A stretch of DNA of 64,000 nucleotides from an uncultured Bacteroides sp. (GCA_947074295.1 CAMTPC010000003.1:1-64000), one strand, 5' to 3'. Numbered from the stretch's first letter, positions 36,632 through 47,138 are shown. The notes: generated by a model not told the origin, from the letters alone. Program-made: numbers and translations.

Positions 36632-37288
36632 ATGGAGCAACCTTTACAGCCTAAAGACTATCAAAAAGTACCGGAGCCAACCTTGAGAAGGCTACCTTGG
36701 TATCTATCCAACGTCAAGCTGTTGAAGCAAAGAGGAGAGCATTTTGTGTCTTCCACGCAAATATCAAAAGAAATCAATATTGATGCTTCGCAAATTGCTA
36801 AAGATTTGTCGTACGTCAATATTAGCGGTCGTACCCGTGTGGGCTACGAGGTAGACACTTTGATTGATGTGCTGGAGAGCTTCTTGGGTTTTACCAATAT
36901 ACATAAGGCGTTTTTGTTTGGGGTAGGTAGTCTGGGTGGTGCTTTACTGCAAGATTCGGGTTTGAAACATTTTGGACTGGAAATTGTCGCTGCCTTTGAT
37001 ATTGATCCTGCACTTGTAGGTACTACTTTAAACGGGATTCCTATTTATCATTCCGATGAGTTTGTAGATAAGATGAATGAGTATGATGTGCAGATTGGTG
37101 TTCTTACTGTTCCCATCGAAATTGCTCAATCGGTGACTGACATGATGGTGGCTGGAGGACTTAATGCCGTGTGGAATTTTACACCATTTCGTATTCGTGT
37201 CCCAGAGCATATTGTGGTACAGAATACTTCTCTTTATGCCCATTTGGCAGTTATGTTTAATAGATTAAACTTCAATAAGATAAAATAA
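36632..37288 (+). CDS. rex: Redox-sensing transcriptional repressor Rex
   Basis: VPEPTLRRLPWYL; VSSTQISKEINIDASQIAKDLSYVNISGRTRVGYEV; Rossmann motif AFLFGVGSLGGALL. Confidence 0.93.
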   Translation: MEQPLQPKDYQKVPEPTLRRLPWYLSNVKLLKQRGEHFVSSTQISKEINIDASQIAKDLSYVNISGRTRVGYEVDTLIDVLESFLGFTNIHKAFLFGVGSLGGALLQDSGLKHFGLEIVAAFDIDPALVGTTLNGIPIYHSDEFVDKMNEYDVQIGVLTVPIEIAQSVTDMMVAGGLNAVWNFTPFRIRVPEHIVVQNTSLYAHLAVMFNRLNFNKIK

Positions 37289-37902
37289 TGAAAATCATTG
37301 CTGTAGGAATGAACTATGACCAACACAATAAAGAGTTGGGCCATACGTTAGTGAATAAAGAGCCAGTTATCTTTTTGAAGCCTGATTCGGCATTGCTGAA
37401 GGACGGAAAGCCTTTCTTTATTCCAGATTTTTCGAAACGTGTAGACTACGAGACTGAATTGGTGGTACGTATCTGTCGATTGGGTAAGAATATCGCACCT
37501 CGTTTTGCGCACCGCTATTATGATGCTGTAACAGTTGGTATAGACTTTACGGCACGCGATTTGCAGAGTGAATATCGCGAGAAAGGTTTACCTTGGGAAC
37601 TATGTAAAGGTTTCGATAATTCTGCGGCGATTGGTGCATTTGTACCTATGGATCGTTTTGCTGATATTCAAAACTTGCAATTTAGTCTCGAAATAGATGG
37701 TAAAGAGGTACAGCATGGCAACACTGCTGATATGCTTTTCAAAGTAGATGAGATTATCGCCTATGTAAGTCAGTTTATGACGTTAAAGATTGGTGATTTG
37801 ATTTATACGGGTACACCTGTTGGTGTAGGGCCTGTATCTATAGACCAACATCTGCAAGGATTTCTGGAAGGAGAGAAACTTCTCGATTTTTATATTCGCT
37901 GA
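37288..37902 (+). CDS. Fumarylacetoacetate hydrolase (FAH) family protein
   Basis: PVIFLKPDSALL; DYETELVVRI; AVTVGIDFTARDLQ; LIYTGTPVGVGPV. Overlaps rex by 1 nt (TAATG). Confidence 0.88.
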   Translation: MKIIAVGMNYDQHNKELGHTLVNKEPVIFLKPDSALLKDGKPFFIPDFSKRVDYETELVVRICRLGKNIAPRFAHRYYDAVTVGIDFTARDLQSEYREKGLPWELCKGFDNSAAIGAFVPMDRFADIQNLQFSLEIDGKEVQHGNTADMLFKVDEIIAYVSQFMTLKIGDLIYTGTPVGVGPVSIDQHLQGFLEGEKLLDFYIR

Positions 37903-37972
37903 CTAGGTGCGTTTGTGTTTCAACTGTGACAACAACGCTGCTACTTTAGCGTGACATACGGTTTGAATATAT

Positions 37973-40900
37973 ATGACGCACAAGTTACATACATTATTAG
38001 TCTTATTTCTGTTTGCCTTGCTTTCGGCAAATGCACAACAACAATTCATTACGCTCGAGTGGGATGACCTACCGGCGGTAGAACTGTTGCCACAAGTCTT
38101 CGAAGAAATTCCACTGTCTGCCGATTATGAAAACTACCAATATGATGTGCGTCTGGAGTTTCCCGAATATCAAAAGCTCACGATAGAGGAGGCTGATAAA
38201 CTACGCTCGGAAGGTATTGATTTGCCCCTATTTCCTGAAATCACAACACGAATCACTGTTGTGGGTGGATCGCCTAAACTGCAAGTCAGTTTCATCCCTT
38301 TAGTACAGCGTCAGTATTTATATCATCGTATTAATTCATTTAAGCTGTCTCTTGTAGTCACTCCGCGTACCACAACTTTTACTCGTAGTGCATATAGCGA
38401 AACTTTGACTAATTCCATCTTGTCAAAAGGCAAGATAGTGAAGATCCGTGTCCCAGATTCGGGTGTATATCAGATTACTCATGCTGAACTTCGACGTATG
38501 GGTTTTACCAATCCTGAGTCTGTGTCATTATATGGTTATGGCGGATATCTGTTATCAAACTCCTTCGCGGATCATCCAGCGCATGATCTTCCTGAAATAC
38601 CTTTGCTACGTACAAGCAACGCTGTACTATTTTATGCCAGAGGTCCTTTGTATTGGACCTGGAATATATCAACATCAGCCTATACACGCGTGCAAAATTG
38701 TTATTCTGATTATGGCTACTATTTCCTTGTCGATAATGGCGAAACTCCCATAACGTTTCCTGTTGATGATGATATTGTCGCAACAGCTGATAATGTACTT
38801 ACTGCCTTTGATGCTTACTCACTTTATGAGCGTGATGTGTATAATTGGCTTAAAAGTGGACGCGAAATGTATGACAGCTATGATTATGCTAACGGTAATA
38901 CACAAGATTATTCTTTTCGACTTACTGATATTGCTGATGAGACAGCCCGTGTGACTGTGGCATTCTCGGCTCGTTCAATCTCTGCTTCTACCACTATATC
39001 TGTTTCTGCTAACGGAACAACCCTTGGTAGCCGCAGTATTCCTTCTACCGGGAATGATTACTATGTTAAAGCTGCAGAAGGAGTAGGCACTTTTGTGTGG
39101 AGTGGTGATAAAATAGAAAATACTACTGTTCGAGTAGTGCACAACCGTTCTAATGGAATTTCGGGAAGACTTAATTATATCGCTGTCAATTACCAGCAAT
39201 ATCTGCGTCTGCGCAATGGCTATTTGGCTTTCCGCTCTCAAGCCTCTGTTGGCCAGGCCACAACTTTCACGCTAACTGGCGCCAATGCTTCCACCTTGAT
39301 TTGGGATGTAACCACACCAGGTGAATATAAGCAGATAATTGGTGAACTAGACGGAGATATCTATACCTTTACGATTCCAGCGTCATCAAGCTTGCGTGAG
39401 TTTGTTGCGGTAAATTCTACAGCAACCTTTAGCTCAGTAGAGAATATGGGATCTGTTAATAATCAAAATTTGCGTGCATTAGAAACCACTGACTTTGTTA
39501 TTATTGTCCCGGATCGAGCAGGGCTTATTGCACAAGCAGAACGTTTGGCTCAGGCTCATCGTACTCATGACTCCCTTCGTGTGACAGTTATCACTGCTCC
39601 TCAGATTTATAATGAATTCTCGTCAGGTACACCCGATGCTACCGCTTATCGTCGTTTGATGAAAATGTTATATGACTGTGCCACTATCGAAGCTGATTTG
39701 CCGAAGTATCTATTGCTTTTTGGTGATTGCGCCTACGATAATCGTATGCTATCTAGTGCTTGGCAAGGTAACAATCCTGCAGATTTTCTTCTGTCTTATC
39801 AAGTTCCGTCTTCATTAGATGAGAAAACATCTTATCTACTTGATGATTATTTTGGTTTCTTGGACGATCATGAAGGGGTGGCTTTGGCTACGGATAAACT
39901 GGATATAGGCATAGGGCGTTTTCCGGTGCGTACCGCCGAAGAAGCAAAGATTGTAGTAGATAAGAATATCGCTTATATGGAAAACAAGCATGCAGGTACT
40001 TGGAAACGTACAGTTTGTTTTGTGGCAGATGATGCAGAGGGGAATAATAGCGATAATGCTTTTATGCAACACGCTATTGATTTGGCAGATAGTGTACAGC
40101 TCTATTCACCTTATGTTCGTGCTGAGCGAATTTTGGCTGATGCTTACAAACGAGAGGCCTCCTCTACTGGCTATACCTATCCGGATGCTACCCGAAGATT
40201 GATGCAGCTTTTTGATCAAGGTATGCTGATGGTCAACTACACAGGACATAGCGGCACTATATCTTGGTCCGAAGAACAATTACTCACTACCGACAATATC
40301 AATAAGATGAACTGTGCGAACTTACCTGTATGGTTTACTGCTTCATGTGAATTTACACGCTTCGACGATGCTGCTACATCGGCAGGTGAAATGGCTTTTC
40401 TACATCCCAAGGGCGGCGCTATTGCTCTATTCTCAACGGCTCGTGTGGTGTATGATACACAAAACTATCACTTTCATCGCGCAGTGATTAATGCTATGTT
40501 CAAGCAACCGATAGGAACCCGCCTGCGTTTGGGTGATATTTATAAACGTGCTAAACAAGGTACACGCTATTTACAAAGCGATGCTAACAAACTGAATTTT
40601 AATTTGACAGGTAATCCCGCTTTATTACTCACCATACCTGAGTATCAGATTAAGGTGGATGAAATCACTGGCTTGGTAGATAATTCTAACTTACCTACTA
40701 TGCAAGCGGGCTCTAAAGTTACTGTTCGTGGTCGTGTTGTAGATGGCGATGGAACATTGGTCGATGATTTTGATGGTACAGTCCATCCTCTTATTCTAGA
40801 CAATCGTGAACGTGTATATACACTCGATAATGTGGGCGAAGGCGCTGTCTTTTATGATGACCATGTGCGCACTCTGTTTTCGGGGATGGATTCTATCAAA

Positions 40901-41716
40901 GGAGGTAGCTTTGAATTTACATTTCCTGTACCCTTAGATATCAACTACTCCGATGAACAAGGCTTAATGAAGTTCTATGCCTGCTCATCTGATAAGCGCG
41001 AAGCTGGTGGGCAATACAAGGATTTTGCCGTTGGTGGTACTGTAGACGGGTTGGAAATAGGTGGCGAAGGCCCTGAAATGACGCTCTACCTCAATACTCC
41101 TGATTTCCCATGGGGTGGTAAAGTCAATGAGACACCTTATTTCGTGGCAGAACTTTTCGATGTGGATGGTATCAATACTGTCGGTAATGGTATCGGTCAT
41201 GACCTCTCATTGTGCGTTGATGGTAAAACCACATACAATCTTAATGATTACTATATACCACAAGCAGGCGACTACACTCGTGGCCGTGTTACTTTCTCGA
41301 TACCCGAACTCTCAGAAGGAAAGCACCAGCTTTCATTCCGTGCGTGGGATTTGCTCAATCAGTCCACTACGAAGACTTTAGAGTTTGAAGTTGTTAAGGG
41401 ATTGCGTCCCGACCTCTTCTCGATCACTTGCTCTAATAGTCCTGCCCGCGAAGGCACCACATTCATTCTTTCACATGATCGTCCCGACTCTGAACTTGAT
41501 GTACGGATCAGCGTTTGCGACTTTACAGGACGTGAGCTTTGGGTACATACAGAGACAGGTGTTTCCTCGGGTAACTACTATTACATCGATTGGGATCTAT
41601 GCAGCAATGCAGGTCAACGTCTATGGCCAGGTGTCTACCTGTATCGTGCTTCCATCGTTTCGGGTGGTAGTAAAGAGAGTACCAAATCAGAGAAAATCGT
41701 CATCCTTTCACAATAA
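37973..41716 (+). CDS. porU: PorU-type C25 sortase-like peptidase (type IX secretion family)
   Basis: C25-like region with the His motif MVNYTGHSG and Cys motif VWFTASCEFTRFDD; C-terminal segment resembling a Por secretion tail. PorV is encoded immediately downstream. Confidence 0.85.
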   Translation: MTHKLHTLLVLFLFALLSANAQQQFITLEWDDLPAVELLPQVFEEIPLSADYENYQYDVRLEFPEYQKLTIEEADKLRSEGIDLPLFPEITTRITVVGGSPKLQVSFIPLVQRQYLYHRINSFKLSLVVTPRTTTFTRSAYSETLTNSILSKGKIVKIRVPDSGVYQITHAELRRMGFTNPESVSLYGYGGYLLSNSFADHPAHDLPEIPLLRTSNAVLFYARGPLYWTWNISTSAYTRVQNCYSDYGYYFLVDNGETPITFPVDDDIVATADNVLTAFDAYSLYERDVYNWLKSGREMYDSYDYANGNTQDYSFRLTDIADETARVTVAFSARSISASTTISVSANGTTLGSRSIPSTGNDYYVKAAEGVGTFVWSGDKIENTTVRVVHNRSNGISGRLNYIAVNYQQYLRLRNGYLAFRSQASVGQATTFTLTGANASTLIWDVTTPGEYKQIIGELDGDIYTFTIPASSSLREFVAVNSTATFSSVENMGSVNNQNLRALETTDFVIIVPDRAGLIAQAERLAQAHRTHDSLRVTVITAPQIYNEFSSGTPDATAYRRLMKMLYDCATIEADLPKYLLLFGDCAYDNRMLSSAWQGNNPADFLLSYQVPSSLDEKTSYLLDDYFGFLDDHEGVALATDKLDIGIGRFPVRTAEEAKIVVDKNIAYMENKHAGTWKRTVCFVADDAEGNNSDNAFMQHAIDLADSVQLYSPYVRAERILADAYKREASSTGYTYPDATRRLMQLFDQGMLMVNYTGHSGTISWSEEQLLTTDNINKMNCANLPVWFTASCEFTRFDDAATSAGEMAFLHPKGGAIALFSTARVVYDTQNYHFHRAVINAMFKQPIGTRLRLGDIYKRAKQGTRYLQSDANKLNFNLTGNPALLLTIPEYQIKVDEITGLVDNSNLPTMQAGSKVTVRGRVVDGDGTLVDDFDGTVHPLILDNRERVYTLDNVGEGAVFYDDHVRTLFSGMDSIKGGSFEFTFPVPLDINYSDEQGLMKFYACSSDKREAGGQYKDFAVGGTVDGLEIGGEGPEMTLYLNTPDFPWGGKVNETPYFVAELFDVDGINTVGNGIGHDLSLCVDGKTTYNLNDYYIPQAGDYTRGRVTFSIPELSEGKHQLSFRAWDLLNQSTTKTLEFEVVKGLRPDLFSITCSNSPAREGTTFILSHDRPDSELDVRISVCDFTGRELWVHTETGVSSGNYYYIDWDLCSNAGQRLWPGVYLYRASIVSGGSKESTKSEKIVILSQ

Positions 41717-41806
41717 ATAGTGGAATATTAGGTTATTAATGGGAAGACTGCTTTATCCGTTGAGTAGATAGGAGTCTTCCGATATAAAATCTTTTTCTTT
41801 TCAGAT

Positions 41807-43009
41807 ATGAATAAATTCTTATTGCTTTTCCTTTCGCTCCTTTCATTATCTACCCTTATGTGGGCTCAGAAGGATGAGTTCAACCCAATCCATACTGGTG
41901 TCAATTCGCTGAATATAGCACCCGATGCACGAGGTGGAGGTCTGGGCGATATAGGTGCGGCAACCGATCCCGATAATAATTCGCAATATTGGAATCCCGC
42001 AAAATATCCATTTACAATCAGTCGTGCTGGTGTTGCGGTGTCCTACACTCCTTGGCTTCGCAAGTTGGTGAGCGACATCGACTTGGCCTACTTAGCTGGG
42101 TATTATCGTATCGGTGATTATCAGGCTATCAGTGGTTCGTTGCGTTATTTCTCGCTTGGTGATGTTCCTGTAGGTACAGGATCAGATGGTTTAGGCGGTT
42201 ATTCTATCAAACCATACGAAATGGCGGTTGATGTGGCCTACTCACGTATGCTTTCGCACCGATTTTCAGCGGCTGTTGCCTTGCGCTATATCTACTCTGA
42301 TTTGGCTTATAAATACGATGAAGAGGTGACACCTGCCTCTGCATTTGCTGCCGATCTTGCTTTCTATTATTCAGACTATGTGATGATTGCCCAACGTGAA
42401 TGCATGTTCTCTTGGGGTCTCAACATCTCGAATATCGGTACTAAGATATCGTATGATGGTGGTAACTATAGTCAATTCCTACCTACCAATCTTCGTCTAG
42501 GGTTCTCGCTACTGGCACCCATAGACGATTACAATACCATTTCGTTCAATCTCGATCTCAATAAACTCCTTGTACCGACACGTCCTACTTTCGAGCAATA
42601 TCAGAAGAAGTTTGGTGACGACATGACTCATGCCGATTATATCGAATGGATTCAGACCGAAGGCTACAATGACATTTCACCTATTAAAGGTATCTTCAAA
42701 TCATTCAGTGATGCACCTGGTGGCTTCAAGGAGGAGATGCAAGAGATACAGTGGTCTTTTGGTGTAGAATATATGTACAACAACCAGTTCTCTGTGCGTG
42801 GTGGTTATCACTACGAGAATGCCAACAAAGGCAATCGTAAGTATTTCGCATTCGGTGCAGGTTTTCGCATGAGCGTATTCTCATTGGATGCTGCCTACTT
42901 GCTCTCTACCGCGCAGAGCAATCCGCTCGACCAAACTTTGCGATTCACCTTAGGTTTCGACCTCGATGGTATTCGAGACTTGTTTGGCGGTGGTGGTCGT
43001 CGCCGTTAA
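41807..43009 (+). CDS. porV: PorV/LptO outer-membrane protein
   Basis: TGVNSLNIAPDARGGGLGDIGAATDPDNNSQYWNPAKYPF; beta-barrel protein adjacent to porU. Confidence 0.88.
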   Translation: MNKFLLLFLSLLSLSTLMWAQKDEFNPIHTGVNSLNIAPDARGGGLGDIGAATDPDNNSQYWNPAKYPFTISRAGVAVSYTPWLRKLVSDIDLAYLAGYYRIGDYQAISGSLRYFSLGDVPVGTGSDGLGGYSIKPYEMAVDVAYSRMLSHRFSAAVALRYIYSDLAYKYDEEVTPASAFAADLAFYYSDYVMIAQRECMFSWGLNISNIGTKISYDGGNYSQFLPTNLRLGFSLLAPIDDYNTISFNLDLNKLLVPTRPTFEQYQKKFGDDMTHADYIEWIQTEGYNDISPIKGIFKSFSDAPGGFKEEMQEIQWSFGVEYMYNNQFSVRGGYHYENANKGNRKYFAFGAGFRMSVFSLDAAYLLSTAQSNPLDQTLRFTLGFDLDGIRDLFGGGGRRR

Positions 43010-43024
43010 TCACTCTAAACCATA

Positions 43025-43507
43025 ATGAAGATGAAGATACGTGTAGGATTCGGATTTGATGTGCACCAGTTAGTCGAAGGGCGCGAACTCTGGTTGGGTG
43101 GCATAAAGTTAGCGCATACAAAAGGATTGTTGGGGCACTCAGATGCTGATGTCCTGATTCATGCGCTTTGCGATGCCTTGCTTGGAGCTGCCAATATGCG
43201 CGACATCGGTTATCACTTTCCCGATACCTCAGGAGAATTCAAGAACATCGACAGTAAGATTCTGTTGAAAGATACAGTGACACTTATTGCCTCCAAGGGC
43301 TATCATATCGGCAATATAGATGCTACGATTTGTGCTGAACAACCCAAGTTGAAAGTACATATTCCTTTAATGCAGCAAACTCTGGCCACTGTGATGGGGG
43401 TAGATGTAGATGATGTTTCTATTAAGGCCACCACTACAGAGAAGCTCGGCTTCACTGGCCGTCAGGAAGGCATATCCGCCTACGTCACAGTGTTGATAGA
43501 GAAATAA
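43025..43507 (+). CDS. ispF: 2-C-methyl-D-erythritol 2,4-cyclodiphosphate synthase
   Basis: RVGFGFDVHQLVEGRELWLGGIKLAHTKGLLGHSDADVLIHALCDALLGAANMRDIGYHFPD. Confidence 0.97.
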   Translation: MKMKIRVGFGFDVHQLVEGRELWLGGIKLAHTKGLLGHSDADVLIHALCDALLGAANMRDIGYHFPDTSGEFKNIDSKILLKDTVTLIASKGYHIGNIDATICAEQPKLKVHIPLMQQTLATVMGVDVDDVSIKATTTEKLGFTGRQEGISAYVTVLIEK

Positions 43508-43540
43508 AGATGCTATTTACGTTTCTATAGAAAGAGAGCG

Positions 43541-43584
43541 TCCCGCTACTGGTGCCATGGTGCCTTAGCGGGATGTTTTTGTTT
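43541..43584 (+). terminator. Terminator after ispF
   Basis: TCCCGCTA (43541-43548) pairs with TAGCGGGA (43566-43573), then tgtttttgtttt. Confidence 0.7.
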
Positions 43585-43689
43585 TGGATGATTTTATAGC
43601 CTATTACGTACGATTGAGACAGTTTTGTTGTGATTCAATGGCGTATTTTTGGAAACGATAATCATTACTATTAAAACTTATACATCAAC

Positions 43690-45606
43690 ATGAAAAAGAT
43701 ATTTACTCTTCTTAGTCTTTTCATTTGCTTTGCTTCGGCAAGCGCTTATACCGAAAGAAATTTACTGACCAGTAAATATGACATGCAACAACTAAAAGCG
43801 GCACTACTTTGTGATCAAAGCTGGGTGCCCTATCCTGCATACACTGACCGCACAGGTTGGAATGCCCTTTTGGGAGATGCTCGCGGAAACGTCATTGCGC
43901 ACGGTGAGAAACAGCTCGATTTTAAATGGAACGTAATTAAAGCCACCGACTACCTGGCCTATGAACGTACAGGCGAACGCATGATTATGCAAGATCCGTT
44001 CGAGGAAAATCGTCGTGGACTCAATGCGCTACTCTTAGCGGAGCTTGCCGAAGGCGAAGGACGATTCATGGATCAGATCATCAACGGTGTTTTCCAGGCT
44101 TGCGAAACCACTTCATGGACTATCTCAGCGCATGTGCCGCGTCAGACTTCACGTCGTTCGTTGCCCGATTGGCGTGAACCCGTTATCGACTTAACCTCGG
44201 CGGGCTATGGCATGACACTCTCTTGGATTTACTATTTTCTTCAAGATCAACTCAACCAGGTTGATCCAGCTATAGCCCAGCGCATCAAGTTCGAAGTAGA
44301 TCGCAGAGTGCTCCAGCCCTTTATCGATGACTTACCCTCATCTTGGTGGACAGCCAGCTATTGGAAGCCAGGCGATATTATCAACAATTGGAATCCTTGG
44401 TGCAATCACAACGTATTGCAATGTTTCCTTTTGGTAGAAGATGATTGTGAGCGTCTTACACAAGCGGTGTGGCAAGGCATGGAATCAGTCGATCGCTTCA
44501 TTAACTATGTGTCGGCAGATGGCGCTTGCGAGGAAGGACCATCTTACTGGGGACATGCCGCGGGCAAAATGTACGACTATCTGCAAGTGCTCTACTATGC
44601 TACCAATGGCGCCATCAACCTGTTTGATGAACCACAGGTACGCAACATGGGTGAATATATCTCTCGCTCCTATATCGGTGATGGTTGGGTGGTCAACTTT
44701 GCCGATGCTTCGGCAAAAGGTGGGGGAGATGCCGCTTTGATTTACCGTTATGGTGATGCTACTAATAGTAAAGAGATGAAACAGTTTGCCGCTTCGCTTT
44801 TGAAAGGTAAAAAGCCAACCATCTCCTATGGCAATGACACTTTCCGCTCGTTGGAATCCATGCGTAGTTATCAGCCCTTGCAACAAGTGTCGCCCATACA
44901 TCAGCACCCCACTTGTACATGGTATCCCGAAACACAATTCTGCTACATGACCAATCGTGATGGTTTGTTTTTTGCGGCTAAGGGTGGTCACAACAACGAA
45001 AGCCACAACCACAATGATGTAGGCACCTTCCTGCTCTATGCCGATAACAAACCCTTGTTGATTGATGCTGGTGTAGGAACTTATACAAAAAAGACATTCA
45101 GCCCCGAACGTTACACCATCTGGACCATGCAGACCAATTATCACAATCTGCCCCTCATCAATGGCTATGCACAGCAGTTTGGCCGCGAGTTTAAAGCTAC
45201 AAACCCTCAATGCAATGCCAAGAAATCCACATTCAGTCTAGATATTGCATCAGCCTATCCAGCCGAAGCAGGTATAGATAGCTATAACAGACAATACACC
45301 TTAAAAGGCAAGACGCTCATCATCAACGATGCCTATCGTCTCAAAGAGGTTAAGGCTGACAATCAGTTGGTGTTTCTCACCGCTGTCTCTCCTACACAGA
45401 CAGCCGATGGAAAGCTACTTATTGCGGTCGATGGGATTGAAGCCACTCTTCACTATCCTTCGGGATGGCAGGTAGTCACAGAGCCTATCCATCTTGATGA
45501 TAAGCGCCTCTCCAATGTATGGGGCGAAAATATCTATCGCACTGTTTTGACACAAACCAATACACCTGCACAGGGTAGGTTTGAAATCAAGATCGTGAAG
45601 CATTGA
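43690..45606 (+). CDS. Heparinase II/III-like protein (putative polysaccharide lyase)
   Basis: Signal peptide; alpha/alpha toroid then beta-sheet segment FFAAKGGHNNESHNHNDVGTFLLYADNKPLLIDAGVGTY, typical of heparinase II/III-like enzymes. Confidence 0.85.
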   Translation: MKKIFTLLSLFICFASASAYTERNLLTSKYDMQQLKAALLCDQSWVPYPAYTDRTGWNALLGDARGNVIAHGEKQLDFKWNVIKATDYLAYERTGERMIMQDPFEENRRGLNALLLAELAEGEGRFMDQIINGVFQACETTSWTISAHVPRQTSRRSLPDWREPVIDLTSAGYGMTLSWIYYFLQDQLNQVDPAIAQRIKFEVDRRVLQPFIDDLPSSWWTASYWKPGDIINNWNPWCNHNVLQCFLLVEDDCERLTQAVWQGMESVDRFINYVSADGACEEGPSYWGHAAGKMYDYLQVLYYATNGAINLFDEPQVRNMGEYISRSYIGDGWVVNFADASAKGGGDAALIYRYGDATNSKEMKQFAASLLKGKKPTISYGNDTFRSLESMRSYQPLQQVSPIHQHPTCTWYPETQFCYMTNRDGLFFAAKGGHNNESHNHNDVGTFLLYADNKPLLIDAGVGTYTKKTFSPERYTIWTMQTNYHNLPLINGYAQQFGREFKATNPQCNAKKSTFSLDIASAYPAEAGIDSYNRQYTLKGKTLIINDAYRLKEVKADNQLVFLTAVSPTQTADGKLLIAVDGIEATLHYPSGWQVVTEPIHLDDKRLSNVWGENIYRTVLTQTNTPAQGRFEIKIVKH

Positions 45607-45684
45607 TAGGCTATCCCAATAAATAAAATTGTCGTTTGATTTTTAATCATCCGTTTATACTAAAAACCCATTATTGAATACCCT

Positions 45685-45724
45685 TACTCGATCTGTTGAC
45701 TAGCCTTTGCTAGCCAATCGAGTA
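45685..45724. terminator. Hairpin 1 of a tandem pair downstream of the heparinase-like gene
   Basis: TACTCGAT (45685-45692) pairs with ATCGAGTA (45717-45724); inner stem TTGaCTAGC/GCTAGcCAA. Confidence 0.7.
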
Positions 45725-45729
45725 CCTTT

Positions 45730-45778
45730 CCCCCGTTTGTTGATCAACCTTGCTCAGCAAACGGGGGATTTTATTTTA
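45730..45778 (+). terminator. Hairpin 2 of a tandem pair, Rho-independent terminator
   Basis: CCCCCGTTTG (45730-45739) pairs with CAAACGGGGG (45758-45767), then attttatttta. Confidence 0.75.
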
Positions 45779-46012
45779 TCTATTACTAAAGCCTAAGAGC
45801 TTGTCATCTAGTAGATTGACCTTTTATTTCTATCCCTGAAAATATTACGACAATCAATACCAACTTTAAGCTTTACCATTGCGCCAAATGTTTTCATAAT
45901 AGTTTACATCACGATGCCATCGACTTGTAGTACAAGCTACATCACTATTTGCAGTTTCCCTCGTTTGCTAAAATCTCTCTCCTTCACGCTATCCCCCTTT
46001 ATAAAATATTTC

Positions 46013-46020
46013 TACCTTTG
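46013..46020 (+). promoter_or_regulatory. Bacteroidetes -7 element upstream of mnmA
   Basis: TACCTTTG matches TAnnTTTG. Confidence 0.55.
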
Positions 46021-46043
46021 TAATATATAAATGTTTTCACAGT

Positions 46044-47138
46044 ATGGATAAGAAGAAAGTATTGGTGGGGATGAGTGGAGGAATTGACAGTACTGCCACG
46101 TGTCTGATGCTGAAACAACAAGGCTATGATATCATAGGCTTGACCATGTGGGTATGGGGAGATAAACCGATTGAAGCCGTAGAGTTGGCTGCCCGTATGG
46201 GTATAGAACATCATATAGCTGATGAGCGCGAAGCCTTCAAAACGATCGTGGTAAAAGATTTTATTGACGAATACCGCAATGGTCGCACCCCTAATCCATG
46301 CGTGATGTGCAATCCACTTTTCAAATTCCGAATACTTACCGAGTGGGCCGACCGCTTGGGGTGTGCCTATATCGCTACTGGTCATTACTCGCGCATCGAG
46401 CAGATGGATGGGCGCTATTATATTGTTATGGGTGATGACGAAAAGAAGGATCAATCTTATTTTCTTTGGCGACTCAGCCAAGACGTATTGTCGAGATGCA
46501 TCTTTCCCCTGGGTGATTATACCAAAGTGACTGTCCGCGAATACTTGGCTACAATGGGCTATGAAGCTAAGTCAAAAGAAGGGGAGAGCATGGAAGTTTG
46601 CTTTGTGAAAGGCGATTATCGCGACTTTCTGCGCGAACACTATCCAGCCCTTGATACCGAGATAGGTGCAGGCTGGTTTGTAAACTCTAATGGAGTGAAG
46701 CTGGGTCAGCACAAAGGATGTGCCTATTACACCATCGGTCAGCGCAAAGGCTTAGAGATAGCTTTAGGTAAACCAGCTTATGTTCTTCGTATCAATCCTG
46801 AAAAGAACACAGTGATGCTAGGTGATATAGAACAGCTCAAAGCCGAATATATGTTGACAGAACAAGATGCCTTGATAAGTGAAGCTGAAGTGATGAACTG
46901 TGAACACTTGAGCGTTCGAATCCGTTATCGTAGTAAACCTATACCTTGCCAAGTAGTACGTGTCAGCGCATCACAACTACTGGTTAAGTTTCTGGAAGAT
47001 GCTGCATCCGTGACACCTGGCCAGTCTGCCGTATTCTATGATGGGCGTCGTGTATTGGGAGGCGCATATATCGCCTCTCAAAAAGGTATTGGGCTAGTGA
47101 TCAGCCAACAACAAGAATATTTTAAAACAAATTCATGA
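46044..47138 (+). CDS. mnmA: tRNA-specific 2-thiouridylase MnmA
   Basis: [54 protein letters not shown]. Confidence 0.95.
   Translation: MDKKKVLVGMSGGIDSTATCLMLKQQGYDIIGLTMWVWGDKPIEAVELAARMGIEHHIADEREAFKTIVVKDFIDEYRNGRTPNPCVMCNPLFKFRILTEWADRLGCAYIATGHYSRIEQMDGRYYIVMGDDEKKDQSYFLWRLSQDVLSRCIFPLGDYTKVTVREYLATMGYEAKSKEGESMEVCFVKGDYRDFLREHYPALDTEIGAGWFVNSNGVKLGQHKGCAYYTIGQRKGLEIALGKPAYVLRINPEKNTVMLGDIEQLKAEYMLTEQDALISEAEVMNCEHLSVRIRYRSKPIPCQVVRVSASQLLVKFLEDAASVTPGQSAVFYDGRRVLGGAYIASQKGIGLVISQQQEYFKTNS

Noticed and set aside
44485-45210. 241-aa minus-strand ORF antisense to the heparinase-like gene
   Set aside because: Embedded in a well-supported CDS; no recognisable domain or promoter.
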